Below, piece by piece: positions 33,901 through 42,612 of a stretch of DNA of 64,000 nucleotides. Origin of the DNA: Pedobacter ureilyticus (lineage in GTDB: Bacteria > Bacteroidota > Bacteroidia > Sphingobacteriales > Sphingobacteriaceae); NCBI RefSeq assembly GCF_005925345.1, contig NZ_SSHJ01000003.1:1-64000 (forward strand), given 5' to 3'. Both the position numbers and the translations under genes were made by a program. The notes beneath the pieces are model-generated. The model saw only the letters and a program-made list of their open reading frames with translations. It was not told the origin of the DNA and ran no database searches. Position 1 is the stretch's first letter. Each line of letters begins with the position of its first letter.

Positions 33901-34489
33901 TAGTGGCCCAGGTAATTTCAATATCAAATGCACTTATGTTACCGATAAAGGCTGTGTGGACGAAAAAAATATCAATGTTACCGTAGGTAAGTTGCCTTTG
34001 GTTACTATGCCAGCAAGCATCGATATTTTAAAAGGCGGACAAAAACAGATTGATGTAGTGGCCACAGGAAATAATCTTACTTATAAATGGTTGCCTGCCG
34101 AAGGTTTAAGCGCTGATAATGTGTTAAATCCTATAGCAAAACCAGAAAAAACTACTCGCTATACTCTAACGGTAACTTCTAGCAGTTGCAAATTGATATT
34201 TGATTACACGGTTACCGTGCATGAAGACCCTTTAATTCCCAATGTTTTTAGCCCAAATGGCGATGGCAAAAATGATACTTGGAACATTAAATACCTAGAA
34301 ACACTTACCGAGGGCAAGATTACTATTTTTAATCGTTACGGTCAGCAAGTATTTAATACATCTCCCTACAATACACCTTGGGATGGAAGATTTAACGGAG
34401 CAGATTTGCCAGTTGGGGTTTATTACTATATCATAGAACCAAATAACGGAAAGAAAAAATACAATGGATCTGTTACGATATTAAGATGA
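30965..34489 (+). CDS. T9SS-exported giant PKD-repeat adhesin with IgGFc-binding-like N-terminus (copy 1)
   Basis: 1174 residues. A signal peptide (to about 23) is followed by SNKGTDFWVPYAGHIDG, the start of an IgGFc-binding-like domain (about 25-460) that is common in Bacteroidota surface proteins. PKD-type beta domains follow at about 600-870, with recurring W(N/D)FGDG motifs (WNWNFGDGFTSTQQNPKHKF), and then further beta-sandwich repeats. The C-terminus (about 1090-1174: PNVFSPNGDGKNDTWNI ... YYIIEPNNGKKKYNGSVTILR) is the gliding-motility-associated type B T9SS sorting domain. It is exported through the outer membrane, with the next gene as its partner. The ligand is unknown. The gene overlaps the PorP/SprF start by four bases. 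Confidence 0.9.
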   Translation: MKNKFLLLLLGFMFYSSSAVNAQATSNKGTDFWVPYAGHIDGLVSRMTLFLSSDVNTSYRVISDNKTIASGSIIANVVTPVFIDPNEHKVYIATSNVKEINKGINVSSTAPISVYCVISNNARTGATLVLPTPSLEQEYYVFSQQNKGNTNNAAYSQFTVVAVKDGTNVEITPTQTDKDGARTANAAFQVTLNKGDVYQYQSADDLTGTLVRSTTGCAPIAVFSGNTWAAYCEPNNARNPNGGDNLFQQLFPLTAWGRNFVSAPFYNTLNGNTDIIKIIISTDNTTLTVNGSTTNANGTALSNPYSKGSIVTFYSNSPNVIKATSPIAVAQYQTSQTCNLANAANITQGGPFLGDPEMTILNPIEQTLKDIAVYSRLNSVAGVNTNISKYFLNIIIKTVDISGFTLDGITIASQFNPIADGEYSYAVVDVTNSTDQHRLIASGGFVAIAYGYGQVESYAYLAGTDLKNLKSNIQVFSSGGTIASTNFCLGTNFDFVLKLPYITNKLTWNLNNGAKIEVTNSPVYTTAVEDGQTYYLYKYVLPPSSFVNPGNYALRVVIEKPQGATCATDEEILTNFDIFSPDFTLPTEACVNTDVQFTDSSPRSGGSIKTWNWNFGDGFTSTQQNPKHKFTTPGLKTIILNVTTAIGCNLSVTKTMNVLAAPKSAFTAVGPFCINSTIQFNNQSTFVNSNIASQKWDFGNGQPMSSDKSPTTTYNAAGNYNVKLISTSSSGCADTLIKAITIYETPEVTFKDPGSCVNDMVQYEATALKGNIIAWLWDFGDGSNDAAQQTLQNPLHRYTAPGTYTVKLIATSEQGCSVNFAKQIVISGSNPNAVFEVKNAANLCANVDVSFENKSTIAFGNITKIEWIFDYKVGGANAIVVDHNPVLGKIYTHKYPNASVKTDYAVVMRAYSGQVCFTETAPVVVSVYPAANLTVNALEPLCETDNPVQLIVKDENNLSGTFTYSGTGISSAGLFNPAISGPGNFNIKCTYVTDKGCVDEKNINVTVGKLPLVTMPASIDILKGGQKQIDVVATGNNLTYKWLPAEGLSADNVLNPIAKPEKTTRYTLTVTSSSCKLIFDYTVTVHEDPLIPNVFSPNGDGKNDTWNIKYLETLTEGKITIFNRYGQQVFNTSPYNTPWDGRFNGADLPVGVYYYIIEPNNGKKKYNGSVTILR

Positions 34490-35454
34490 AGAAGGGAATT
34501 GCTTTTGTATGGTTAACATTCATTTTGTTTGGTGCTTTTGCGCAACAGCGGCCACATTATTCCCAATATTTGCAAAATATGTCGGTTATAAACCCTGCGG
34601 TAACAGGGTTAAATAGCGGTGCCGATTTAAGGTTGGGTATGCGTACCCAATGGCAGGGTTTAAAAGATGCACCGAAAACTGGTTATGTTACTTTTAGTGC
34701 ACCAATTTCGTTTGGTGGCGATATGGCCAGCTATCGTTCTAGCGATTTGGGCGTTACAGAACCCGAAACCAAAGATGATATGGTAGATTATACTGCTTCA
34801 AGGCCACACCACAGTTTCGGAGCTGTTTTTTTAAACGATAGAACCGGCCCATTAAACAGATTAACCGCTAACTTAACCTATGCTTATCATTTAGCCATTG
34901 GCGATGTGACCAATCTCTCTTTTGGTATAGGTGTAGGCGTAAACAGGATAGGGATAAACGCACAATCTTTAGTGTTTGATGAAGCCGACGATCCTGTAGT
35001 GGGTACATCGGCAGAGATTAATAAATATACACCAGATCTAAATGCTGGCATATATTTTTACGGATCTAGCTTTTACATTGGTGGTTCAATGCAACAAATT
35101 ATCCATAATAAATTTTCTTTTGACGGAGAGTTTAGCGTTGGAAAAGAAGTGGCTCATTATTTTGCAACAGCAGGTTATAAATTTTGGATAAATAACGATT
35201 TTTCATTTACGCCTTCATTTATGTTAAAAATAGTTGCTCCTTTGCCAAAAACATTCGATCTTAATGTTAAGTTTGCTTATCAGGATACTTTTTGGGTTGG
35301 CGGTGGCTACCGTAAGAACGATGCTTTTTTTGGTAATATTGGCTTTAATATAGCAAGAGTGGTGGGTATAGGTTACGCTTTCGATTATACAACTTCAGAA
35401 CTTAGTACAGTTTCTTCGGGCTCGCACGAACTAACTTTAAGGGTTTTGTTTTAG
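34486..35454 (+). CDS. PorP/SprF-family outer-membrane protein (copy 1)
   Basis: A 322-residue beta-barrel-type protein with a signal peptide and the family start QQRPHYSQYLQNMSVINPAVTG. Such proteins are paired with type B T9SS substrates and anchor or help export them at the outer membrane. Stop-start overlap with the adhesin gene (ATGA) points to coupled translation. The C-terminus ends in an aromatic residue, as in outer-membrane barrels. Confidence 0.92.
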   Translation: MKKGIAFVWLTFILFGAFAQQRPHYSQYLQNMSVINPAVTGLNSGADLRLGMRTQWQGLKDAPKTGYVTFSAPISFGGDMASYRSSDLGVTEPETKDDMVDYTASRPHHSFGAVFLNDRTGPLNRLTANLTYAYHLAIGDVTNLSFGIGVGVNRIGINAQSLVFDEADDPVVGTSAEINKYTPDLNAGIYFYGSSFYIGGSMQQIIHNKFSFDGEFSVGKEVAHYFATAGYKFWINNDFSFTPSFMLKIVAPLPKTFDLNVKFAYQDTFWVGGGYRKNDAFFGNIGFNIARVVGIGYAFDYTTSELSTVSSGSHELTLRVLF

Positions 35455-35462
35455 TACATTTG
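35455..35462 (+). promoter_or_regulatory. -7 element between the two T9SS pairs
   Basis: TACATTTG is a perfect TAnnTTTG, 12 bases before the start chosen for the second adhesin. No TTTG is found at -33. It could give the second pair its own transcript. Confidence 0.4.
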
Positions 35463-35474
35463 TTAGTTATACTT

Positions 35475-38400
35475 ATGAAAAGCTACCTATTTTATTTCTG
35501 TTTAGCACTAATGTGTTTTGGTTCTGTCTGCCAAACCAAAGCACAGGGTACATCAAACAAGGGCACCGATTTTTGGCTCATGTATGGAAATCACGTATCT
35601 GGATATAGGCCTAATCAGAACAACTGGCAACAAATGGCCATGTACATTACCTCTGATGTAAGTACTACGGGCACCGTAGAAATTCCAGGGATAAACTATA
35701 CACTCGATTTTTCTGTTATTGCAAATCAGGTTACCGTTGTACAAATACCTCGCAGTGCTTATATTGGCGGTACAGAAGGTAAATTTAATAAAGGTATTCA
35801 TCTAAAATCGGCAAGGCCAGTAGTAGCCTATGCGCATATTTATGATAATTCGGTTTCTGGGGCCACTCTAGTTTTACCAACTAATACACTTGGCAAAGAA
35901 TACTATTCGTTAAATTTTACCCAAAAAGCCAATGCGCTCGACTCTTATTCTTTTTGTGCTATTGTAGCGGTAGAAGATAATACGCAAGTTATTGTAACAC
36001 CCTCAGTGCCCACACAGGGTGGTTGGGCGGCAGGCGTTGCGCAAACTATTAACCTTAATAAAGGGGAGGTTTATCAAATATTAGGGTTAGAAAACAGTCA
36101 GGTTGATCTTACACCAAATGCCCAAACAAGAAGTTATTATACCACTGGGGGCGATTTAACAGGTACAACTATTAAATCTGTAGCGGCAGCTGGCCAATCT
36201 TGTAAAAGAATTGCCGTTTTTTCTGGAAGTGGTAAGATGTCTATTGGTTGTTTATCTAGCGGCGGGGCACCAGGGGCAGCAGATAACCTATTTCAGCAAG
36301 TTTATCCAACTTCAACTTGGGGCAAATCATTTGTAACGGTACCTTCGAAAAATCGTAATTACGATATTTATCGGATATTTAAAAGTAGCCCAAATGCTGT
36401 GGTAAAACTCAATGGTGTAGTTATTCCAAACACTAGTTTTGTTAATGATTTTTATTACCAATTCGATAGTCAGCAAACCAATTATATAGAAAGCGACAAT
36501 GCCATACAAGTGGTCCAATATCAGGTAACACAAAATAGAACCATCAATTGTACTTCATCTACGGGTGATTTGGGAGATCCAGAGATGATCTATCTTAATC
36601 CTTTAGAGCAAACTTTGGATAAAATCACCATGTACTCTACTTCATTGTTTAATATTCTGGCTCATTATATAAATGTGGTAATTAGAACTGACGATGTTGC
36701 TAGTTTTACCTTAGATGGTGTGGTACAAGCCAATAATTTTTTGCCGGTTACGGATAAGCCTGGCTATTCTTATGCGCAACTAGAAGTTAATGCAGGAACT
36801 CATACTTTGCAAGCCAATGGTGGGTTTAATGCCATAGCCTACGGTTTTGGTACAAATGAGTCTTACGGTTATGCCGCCGGTGCAAGCCTTATCTCGCCAG
36901 GTATAGAGGTGTATGATAATGCTACCGCTGTAACTAAGCGAGAAGCAGGCTGTTTAAACGAAAAATACGATGTTTATGTGTCCTTACCTTACCAACCTTT
37001 ATCTATTTTGATAGATTTTGACAACGGACAACCACCAGCTAACGTACCATTGCAACTTGCAGAAACTTATATCAACAATAACATCACTTATTACAAATAT
37101 AAAATTGCTACGGCTCTGTTGTTTGATGCGGTGAAAAAATATCAGCTAAAAGTAACTGCCGAAAAACCAATTTCTGATGGCTGTGGTGCGGTAGACGAAC
37201 TACAACTGGAGTACGAGGTGGTTAACAAACCCGTTTCTTCGTTTGATGTAGTTGGAGATACTTGCGAAGGTTTGGCAACTACCTTTACCGATAGAAGCCA
37301 AAACAATGGTGCCGATATGGTAAAATGGCATTGGGATTTTGGCGATGGACAAACCGAAGTAAGAACCAACGCAACGCCATTTACGCATACTTACAGCCAT
37401 GGAAACTATGTAGCGAAATTATTTGTAGAGAACCAAGCAGGGTGCATTTCTGAAGTTTTTTCTAAAAATATCATCGTTTATCGGCTGCCTACACCCAGGT
37501 TTGCTGCTGTTTTACCTTTATGCGAAAATCAGGCTATTAGGTTTCAAGACCAATCTACCGCTACCGATGGTAATATTGGCACCTGGTTATGGGATTTTGG
37601 AGATGGAAATACGTCTACCGACCCTAATCCAGAGCACAGCTATGCCGTTGCCGGAACGTATAATGTGAAGTTAACGGTAACCACGCAATACGGCTGCGAA
37701 AATAGCATAACCCAGTCTATTAATGTAAATACATTGCCGAAAGTTGATTTTGAACTTCCAGATTTTTGTTTGGCCGATGCCAATGCCGTATTCGTTAATA
37801 AAAGTGAAATATCAACCAACGAGCAGCTAACTTACCTGTGGAATTTTGGAGATCCTCACGCATCTGCACAAAGACCTAATACCGCAACCACACGCAATGC
37901 TACACATACTTACACCAGCACAGGTATTTATGAGGTAACTTTAACGGTAAGGTCGCTTTCTGGTTGCGTTGTAGTGGTCAAAAAACAATTTACGGTAAAC
38001 GGAAGTATTCCTGTAGCAGCTTTCGAGGTGCAAAATGAAAACAGTTTGTGTAGTAATGCCCCAGTGGTTTTTAAAGATAAATCTACCGTAGATTTTGGCG
38101 AAATTACCAAGGTGGTTTGGTATTTCGATTATGCCAACAAAACCACTCCAGATTGGCCTGACGAACAGCCCAACCTACGTGCCGACTTACCTAAAGAGTA
38201 CTTGTTCAAATATCCAACATTTAACAACGTGGCTAGCAAAAGTTACGTGGTAAAAATGAGCGTGTATTCTGGTGGTTCTTGCGTTAATGAACAATTTAAA
38301 ACCATTACACTTTATCCAGAGCCAGTAATAGCGTTTGCTCCAACTATGGAAGTTTGTCTCGAAGTGCCAAGTGTACAATTGGTGGCTAATGAAGTAAATG

Positions 38401-39062
38401 AAAGGCCTGGGGTAGGTAGTTTTAGTGGTGTTGGAGTTAGTGCTACGGGTATTTTTAGGCCGTTAAGTGCAGGTTTGGGTACTCATGCGGTTAAATACAC
38501 TTTTACTACTACTTACGGGTGTACATTAGAAAAAACTCAACTTATTACCGTAAACGAAACCCCAACTATTGATGCTGGCGAAGATAAAGTGATTTTGGAA
38601 GGAGAAAAAGGGATTTTATCTGCCATCGCCTACGGCCAAAATTTAACTTATAAATGGTCTCCAGCTAAGGGTTTAGATAAGGATGATGTGTTAAATCCCA
38701 CGGTTACGCCAACAGAAGATATGGTGGTTTACACCCTAACCGTTACTAGCGATAAGGGTTGTACACAAACAGACCAAGTTAAGGTTAAAATGCTTAGGCA
38801 TCTAGAAATTCCAAATACTATTACACCTAACGGAGACGGCGTTAACGACGAATGGAAAATTAAACATATTGAAGATTATCCGAACGCTACCGTAGAAATT
38901 TATGATAGATCTGGACAACATATTTTTAAGAGTAAAGGCTATCATGTACCTTTTAATGGCACCTACAATAATAGTCCTTTGCCAGTTGCAACCTATTATT
39001 ATATCATTAATTTAGCTATCGGTAAAAAGCCAATTACTGGTAACCTTACTATTATAAGATAA
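35475..39062 (+). CDS. T9SS-exported giant PKD-repeat adhesin with IgGFc-binding-like N-terminus (copy 2)
   Basis: 1195 residues from the chosen start, with the same architecture as copy 1: signal peptide, SNKGTDFWLMYGNHV start of the IgGFc-binding-like region, PKD-type repeats with WHWDFGDGQTE and WLWDFGDGNTSTDPNPEH, and a type B T9SS C-terminus (PNTITPNGDGVNDEWKI ... ITGNLTIIR). The frame extends upstream to a TTG at 35460; ATG at 35475 gives the normal signal peptide MKSYLFYFCLALMCF. Sequence differs throughout from copy 1, so the duplication is old. Its stop shares one base with the following start. Confidence 0.9.
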   Translation: MKSYLFYFCLALMCFGSVCQTKAQGTSNKGTDFWLMYGNHVSGYRPNQNNWQQMAMYITSDVSTTGTVEIPGINYTLDFSVIANQVTVVQIPRSAYIGGTEGKFNKGIHLKSARPVVAYAHIYDNSVSGATLVLPTNTLGKEYYSLNFTQKANALDSYSFCAIVAVEDNTQVIVTPSVPTQGGWAAGVAQTINLNKGEVYQILGLENSQVDLTPNAQTRSYYTTGGDLTGTTIKSVAAAGQSCKRIAVFSGSGKMSIGCLSSGGAPGAADNLFQQVYPTSTWGKSFVTVPSKNRNYDIYRIFKSSPNAVVKLNGVVIPNTSFVNDFYYQFDSQQTNYIESDNAIQVVQYQVTQNRTINCTSSTGDLGDPEMIYLNPLEQTLDKITMYSTSLFNILAHYINVVIRTDDVASFTLDGVVQANNFLPVTDKPGYSYAQLEVNAGTHTLQANGGFNAIAYGFGTNESYGYAAGASLISPGIEVYDNATAVTKREAGCLNEKYDVYVSLPYQPLSILIDFDNGQPPANVPLQLAETYINNNITYYKYKIATALLFDAVKKYQLKVTAEKPISDGCGAVDELQLEYEVVNKPVSSFDVVGDTCEGLATTFTDRSQNNGADMVKWHWDFGDGQTEVRTNATPFTHTYSHGNYVAKLFVENQAGCISEVFSKNIIVYRLPTPRFAAVLPLCENQAIRFQDQSTATDGNIGTWLWDFGDGNTSTDPNPEHSYAVAGTYNVKLTVTTQYGCENSITQSINVNTLPKVDFELPDFCLADANAVFVNKSEISTNEQLTYLWNFGDPHASAQRPNTATTRNATHTYTSTGIYEVTLTVRSLSGCVVVVKKQFTVNGSIPVAAFEVQNENSLCSNAPVVFKDKSTVDFGEITKVVWYFDYANKTTPDWPDEQPNLRADLPKEYLFKYPTFNNVASKSYVVKMSVYSGGSCVNEQFKTITLYPEPVIAFAPTMEVCLEVPSVQLVANEVNERPGVGSFSGVGVSATGIFRPLSAGLGTHAVKYTFTTTYGCTLEKTQLITVNETPTIDAGEDKVILEGEKGILSAIAYGQNLTYKWSPAKGLDKDDVLNPTVTPTEDMVVYTLTVTSDKGCTQTDQVKVKMLRHLEIPNTITPNGDGVNDEWKIKHIEDYPNATVEIYDRSGQHIFKSKGYHVPFNGTYNNSPLPVATYYYIINLAIGKKPITGNLTIIR

Positions 39063-40078
39063 TGCAAAAAAAATATTGCTTTTGTTTAATATTGCTATGG
39101 CTTGTATTGCCCGTTTGGGCGCAACAACGGCCGCATTATACACAGTATATTTTTAACAACTATCTGCTAAACCCAGCATTAAGTGGAATAGAAAATTATA
39201 CCGACATCAAGATAGGTCACAGATCGCAGTGGTCTGGTATAGAAAATGCGCCAAAAACTTCGTTCGTTTCGGCCCACTGGAACTTAAATGGCGATTACCT
39301 TTGGCGTAATCCATTGTCTTTACCAGAGAAGGGAGATGACCCCATGAGCAGAAGTTATACCCAAAATTATACTTCTTCCCCTGCGCATCACGGCGTTGGG
39401 TTAATGGCCGTTACCGATAAAACAGGTCCAATTTCTAGAATTGATGCTGGCTTAAGCTACGCCTATCACTTGCAATTGAGCGGTGCCAAAAATCTGTCGG
39501 TAGGTGTTTATGCAGGTCTTAGTCGTATTGCTTTAGATGTGAGTGCAATCACTTTAGAGAACTCGGCCGATCCGGCCTTGGCCACCGTAGTAGAGAGTCA
39601 GTTTAAACCCGATGTTGCCATTGGCGTTTGGTACTATGGTGCAAGATTTTTTGCTGGCGGTTCTGTGCAGCAGGTAATTCCACAGAAGTTATCCTTTAGC
39701 GCAAGTGCTAATTACAATAGCGGTAAGTCTGTGCCACATTTCTTTCTTACCTCTGGCTATAAACTATTTATTGATGACGAAATTGCTGCAATACCATCGG
39801 TAATGCTAAGGAAGGTTAATCCAATGCCTTTGTCGCTAGATGCAAACCTCAAATTAGATTATAAAGATAAAATTTGGATAGGAGGGAGCTACCGAAGTGC
39901 AGATTCTTTTTCGGCAATGGCCGGATTTAACTTTAAAAACCTGCTAAACTTAACTTACGCTTACGATTTTACCACCTCCAGTTTAAACACAGTTGCTAAC
40001 GGAAGCCATGAAATTGTATTGGGCTTTCAGTTAAATAATGCTTACCAAGTATTTAGTGGCGGCCGTTCTTGGCGTTAA
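39062..40078 (+). CDS. PorP/SprF-family outer-membrane protein (copy 2)
   Basis: A 338-residue barrel-type partner of the second adhesin, with a signal peptide (LLWLVLPVWAQ) and QQRPHYTQYIFNNYLLNPALSG, the same motif as copy 1. TAATG overlap with the adhesin gene indicates a two-gene operon. It is convergent with rpoN with no base between the two stop codons, so the transcripts must overlap or end inside genes. Confidence 0.92.
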   Translation: MQKKYCFCLILLWLVLPVWAQQRPHYTQYIFNNYLLNPALSGIENYTDIKIGHRSQWSGIENAPKTSFVSAHWNLNGDYLWRNPLSLPEKGDDPMSRSYTQNYTSSPAHHGVGLMAVTDKTGPISRIDAGLSYAYHLQLSGAKNLSVGVYAGLSRIALDVSAITLENSADPALATVVESQFKPDVAIGVWYYGARFFAGGSVQQVIPQKLSFSASANYNSGKSVPHFFLTSGYKLFIDDEIAAIPSVMLRKVNPMPLSLDANLKLDYKDKIWIGGSYRSADSFSAMAGFNFKNLLNLTYAYDFTTSSLNTVANGSHEIVLGFQLNNAYQVFSGGRSWR

Positions 40079-41554
40079 TTAAAGCTCTTTCCGTAATCTA
40101 GCAACCGGAATATTCATTTGTTCACGGTATTTGGCTACTGTTCTTCTGGCGATGTTATAACCGTGTTCTTTCAAAATTTCGGTCAAACGTTCGTCGGCAA
40201 GGGGTTTGCGTTTGTCTTCTTTGCCAATGCAATCTTCCAAAATTTTCTTCACTTCTTTGTTAGATACTTCTTCGCCACTTTCGGTTTGGATCGCTTCAGA
40301 AAAGAATGATTTAAGCAAGAAAGTTCCAAATTCTGTTTGTACATATTTAGAGTTGGCCACCCTCGAAACGGTAGAAATGTCCATGTCAATTTTATCCGCT
40401 ATGTCTTTTAAGATCATTGGACGCAACTTGCGTTCATCGCCAGTTAAGAAATACTCATACTGGTAATGCATAATCGCATTCATGGTTTTTAATAGGGTTT
40501 GTTGCCTTTGTTTAATGGCATCAATAAACCATTTGGCCGAATCTAGCTTTTGCTTTACAAACTGCACCGCTTCCTTCATTTTTTTATCCTTTTGCGAGGC
40601 TTTGTCGTAGTGGTCAAACATGTCCATGTACGAACGGCTAACGCGAAGTTCTGGTGCATTGCGGGCATTTAATGTAAGCACCAATACACTGTCATTATTG
40701 CTGATGTGGAAATCAGGAATAATTTGCATTTGCTTAGTAGTTACTTGATTAGAGTCGCCTGGTTTAGGGTTCAGGCGAAGTATTTCGGCAACTACTTCTT
40801 TTAATTCTTCACTATTTAAACCAACCGCTCTTTCTAGTTTATCGTAGTGTTTACGTGTAAATTCATCAAGATGGTTTTCAACAATATCAATTGCCTTCTT
40901 GATTAACGGATTAGCGGTATCTTTTCTTCTTAATTGTAGTGAAAGGCATTCTTGCAAATCTCTAGCGGCAATACCTGGAGGATCAAAACTTTGGATCAAT
41001 TTTAACATCTCCACCACGTCTTCTTCCTCAACCATTACGTTTTGCGAAAAGGCTAAATCATCAATCATGGAGGTTATAGGTCGGCGCAAATAACCGTCAT
41101 CATCTAAGCTTCCTATAATTTGTCGGCCAACAATAAAATCCTCGTCAGATAAAGGTAATAAGTCTAATTGTTGCTGCAAACTTTCAAAAAAAGTAGTTTC
41201 AATGGCTATCGGAGTTTCTTTTTTCTCTTCGTCGTCGTCGCCATTACTGTAAGATGTACTATAGTCGTTACTGTTGTCGTCTTGTAGGTAATCATCTACA
41301 TTAAACTCATCCATGCCGGTGTCTTCTCCGCGTTCACTATCAAAGTCATCTTTGTCATCCTGCAAATCATCATATTCGCCCTTAGGTTCTTCCAAAGTGA
41401 TTAAACTAGAATCTTCTAATGCAGGGTTTTCTTCTAATTCTTCCTTTATACGGGTATCTAAGGCCACAGTAGGTACCTGCAACAACTTAATAAACTGAAT
41501 TTGTTGCGGAGATAGTTTTTGTAGTAGCTTTTGTTGTAGATGTTGTTTTAGCAT
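40079..41554 (-). CDS. rpoN: RNA polymerase sigma-54 factor
   Basis: 491 residues from MLKQHLQQKL. An upstream in-frame ATG (41587) adds eleven residues but lacks the canonical N-terminus. The Gln/Leu-rich Region I (LSPQQIQFIKLLQVP) is followed by a very acidic Region II (about 60-120), the core-binding domain and the C-terminal RpoN box ARRTVAKYRE near 470. Sigma-54 recognises -24/-12 promoters and needs an AAA+ activator; none is adjacent. No clear -24/-12 promoter was seen in the window. Confidence 0.96.
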   Translation of the reverse strand: MLKQHLQQKLLQKLSPQQIQFIKLLQVPTVALDTRIKEELEENPALEDSSLITLEEPKGEYDDLQDDKDDFDSERGEDTGMDEFNVDDYLQDDNSNDYSTSYSNGDDDEEKKETPIAIETTFFESLQQQLDLLPLSDEDFIVGRQIIGSLDDDGYLRRPITSMIDDLAFSQNVMVEEEDVVEMLKLIQSFDPPGIAARDLQECLSLQLRRKDTANPLIKKAIDIVENHLDEFTRKHYDKLERAVGLNSEELKEVVAEILRLNPKPGDSNQVTTKQMQIIPDFHISNNDSVLVLTLNARNAPELRVSRSYMDMFDHYDKASQKDKKMKEAVQFVKQKLDSAKWFIDAIKQRQQTLLKTMNAIMHYQYEYFLTGDERKLRPMILKDIADKIDMDISTVSRVANSKYVQTEFGTFLLKSFFSEAIQTESGEEVSNKEVKKILEDCIGKEDKRKPLADERLTEILKEHGYNIARRTVAKYREQMNIPVARLRKEL

Positions 41555-41574
41555 AAATGGGAATAAAGAGTTTT

Positions 41575-41582
41575 CAAAAATA
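41575..41582 (-). promoter_or_regulatory. Possible -7 element of rpoN
   Basis: TATTTTTG on the minus strand matches TAnnTTTG about 20 bases before the rpoN ATG. The -33 position has no TTTG, so support is weak in this AT-rich DNA. Confidence 0.3.
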
Positions 41583-41685
41583 AACAAATGCTTTATAATT
41601 TTGTTGGTTTAATTTGATTAATTGATGTTCTTTTAACTAAGTTTACGTCAACTAAAATTAATTGTCTAATAAAAACAACGTTTAT

Positions 41686-42126
41686 ATGGGATTTGTAAAA
41701 GAATTTAGAGAGTTTGCCGTAAAAGGCAATGTAATGGATTTAGCCGTAGGGGTAATTATTGGTGGTGCTTTCGGAAAGATAATAGATAGTGTGGTAAAAG
41801 ATTTAGTGATGCCGGTAGTATCAGCAATTATTGGGCAGCCAGATTTTAGTCAATTGTATTTGGTTTTAAAAGGAGAAGTGCCAGCTAATATGGCCTTAGA
41901 AGAGGCTAGGAAAATACCTGAAACCGCTATTTTCGCCTACGGTAATTTTATCACGGTAGCCATCAATTTTTTACTATTGGCTTTAGTGATTTTTTTAATG
42001 ATTAAAGGAATTAACAGCCTTAAACGTAAAGAAGAGGCAGCACCTGCCGCTCCAGCTGCACCGCCTGCGCCTACTAAAGAAGAGGTTTTACTTGCCGAAA
42101 TAAGAGATTTACTAAAAAATAAATAA
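41686..42126 (+). CDS. mscL: Large-conductance mechanosensitive channel
   Basis: A 146-residue inner-membrane channel that opens under hypo-osmotic stress. The canonical N-terminal helix and TM1 ([28 protein letters not shown]) are followed by TM2 ([20 protein letters not shown]) and a C-terminal helix ([14 protein letters not shown]) after an alanine/proline-rich linker. The TTG at 41662 is in frame, but ATG at 41686 is the family start. A strong terminator follows. It is divergent from rpoN. Confidence 0.96.
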   Translation: MGFVKEFREFAVKGNVMDLAVGVIIGGAFGKIIDSVVKDLVMPVVSAIIGQPDFSQLYLVLKGEVPANMALEEARKIPETAIFAYGNFITVAINFLLLALVIFLMIKGINSLKRKEEAAPAAPAAPPAPTKEEVLLAEIRDLLKNK

Positions 42127-42133
42127 TTGGAAT

Positions 42134-42171
42134 AAAGGGATAACGATAGATTAGATTGTTATCCCTTTTTT
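42134..42171 (+). terminator. Rho-independent terminator of mscL
   Basis: Perfect 11-bp stem AAAGGGATAAC / GTTATCCCTTT with a 13-base loop and a T-run, located just after the mscL stop. Confidence 0.9.
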
Positions 42172-42183
42172 ATGTTTTTTCTG

Positions 42184-42612
42184 ATGAGAAAATTATTCTT
42201 AGCATTATTGTTAATGTCGTCTTCAGTTGTATTTGCTCAAACAAAAGACGAACAAAGCGTGATAGCAGCTGTAGATAAGCTTAAAAATGCAATGGTTAGT
42301 GGAGAAAGAAACGCTTTACAGGAAGTTGCTGCTAGTGATTTGAGCTATGGGCACTCTGGCGGAAAGATAGAAGATAAAGCGACCTTTGTGGAAAGTATTG
42401 CCAGCGGAAAATCAGATTTTGTAACCATTGATCTGAAAAACCAAACAGTTAAGATAACTGGAAAAACGGCTATCGTGCGTCACGAGTTGCACGCTACAAC
42501 TAACGATGGTGGTAAAGCAGGAGAGGTGCACCTTGGCATTATGCTGGTTTGGCAAAAACAAGGTAAAGAGTGGAAGTTATTAGCTAGACAGGCTTATAAA
42601 TTGCCTCATTAA
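42184..42612 (+). CDS. NTF2-like (DUF4440-type) exported protein
   Basis: 142 residues with a signal peptide (MRKLFLALLLMSSSVVFAQ). The mature part (DEQSVIAAVDKLKNAMVSGERNALQEVAASDLSYGHSGG and the C-terminal LVWQKQGKEWKLLARQAYKL) is the SnoaL/DUF4440 cone-shaped fold. Members range from isomerases to ligand carriers, and activity cannot be assigned. The in-frame ATG at 42172 lies in the mscL terminator, so 42184 is preferred. The stop abuts the LacI-gene stop with no base between. Confidence 0.8.
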   Translation: MRKLFLALLLMSSSVVFAQTKDEQSVIAAVDKLKNAMVSGERNALQEVAASDLSYGHSGGKIEDKATFVESIASGKSDFVTIDLKNQTVKITGKTAIVRHELHATTNDGGKAGEVHLGIMLVWQKQGKEWKLLARQAYKLPH

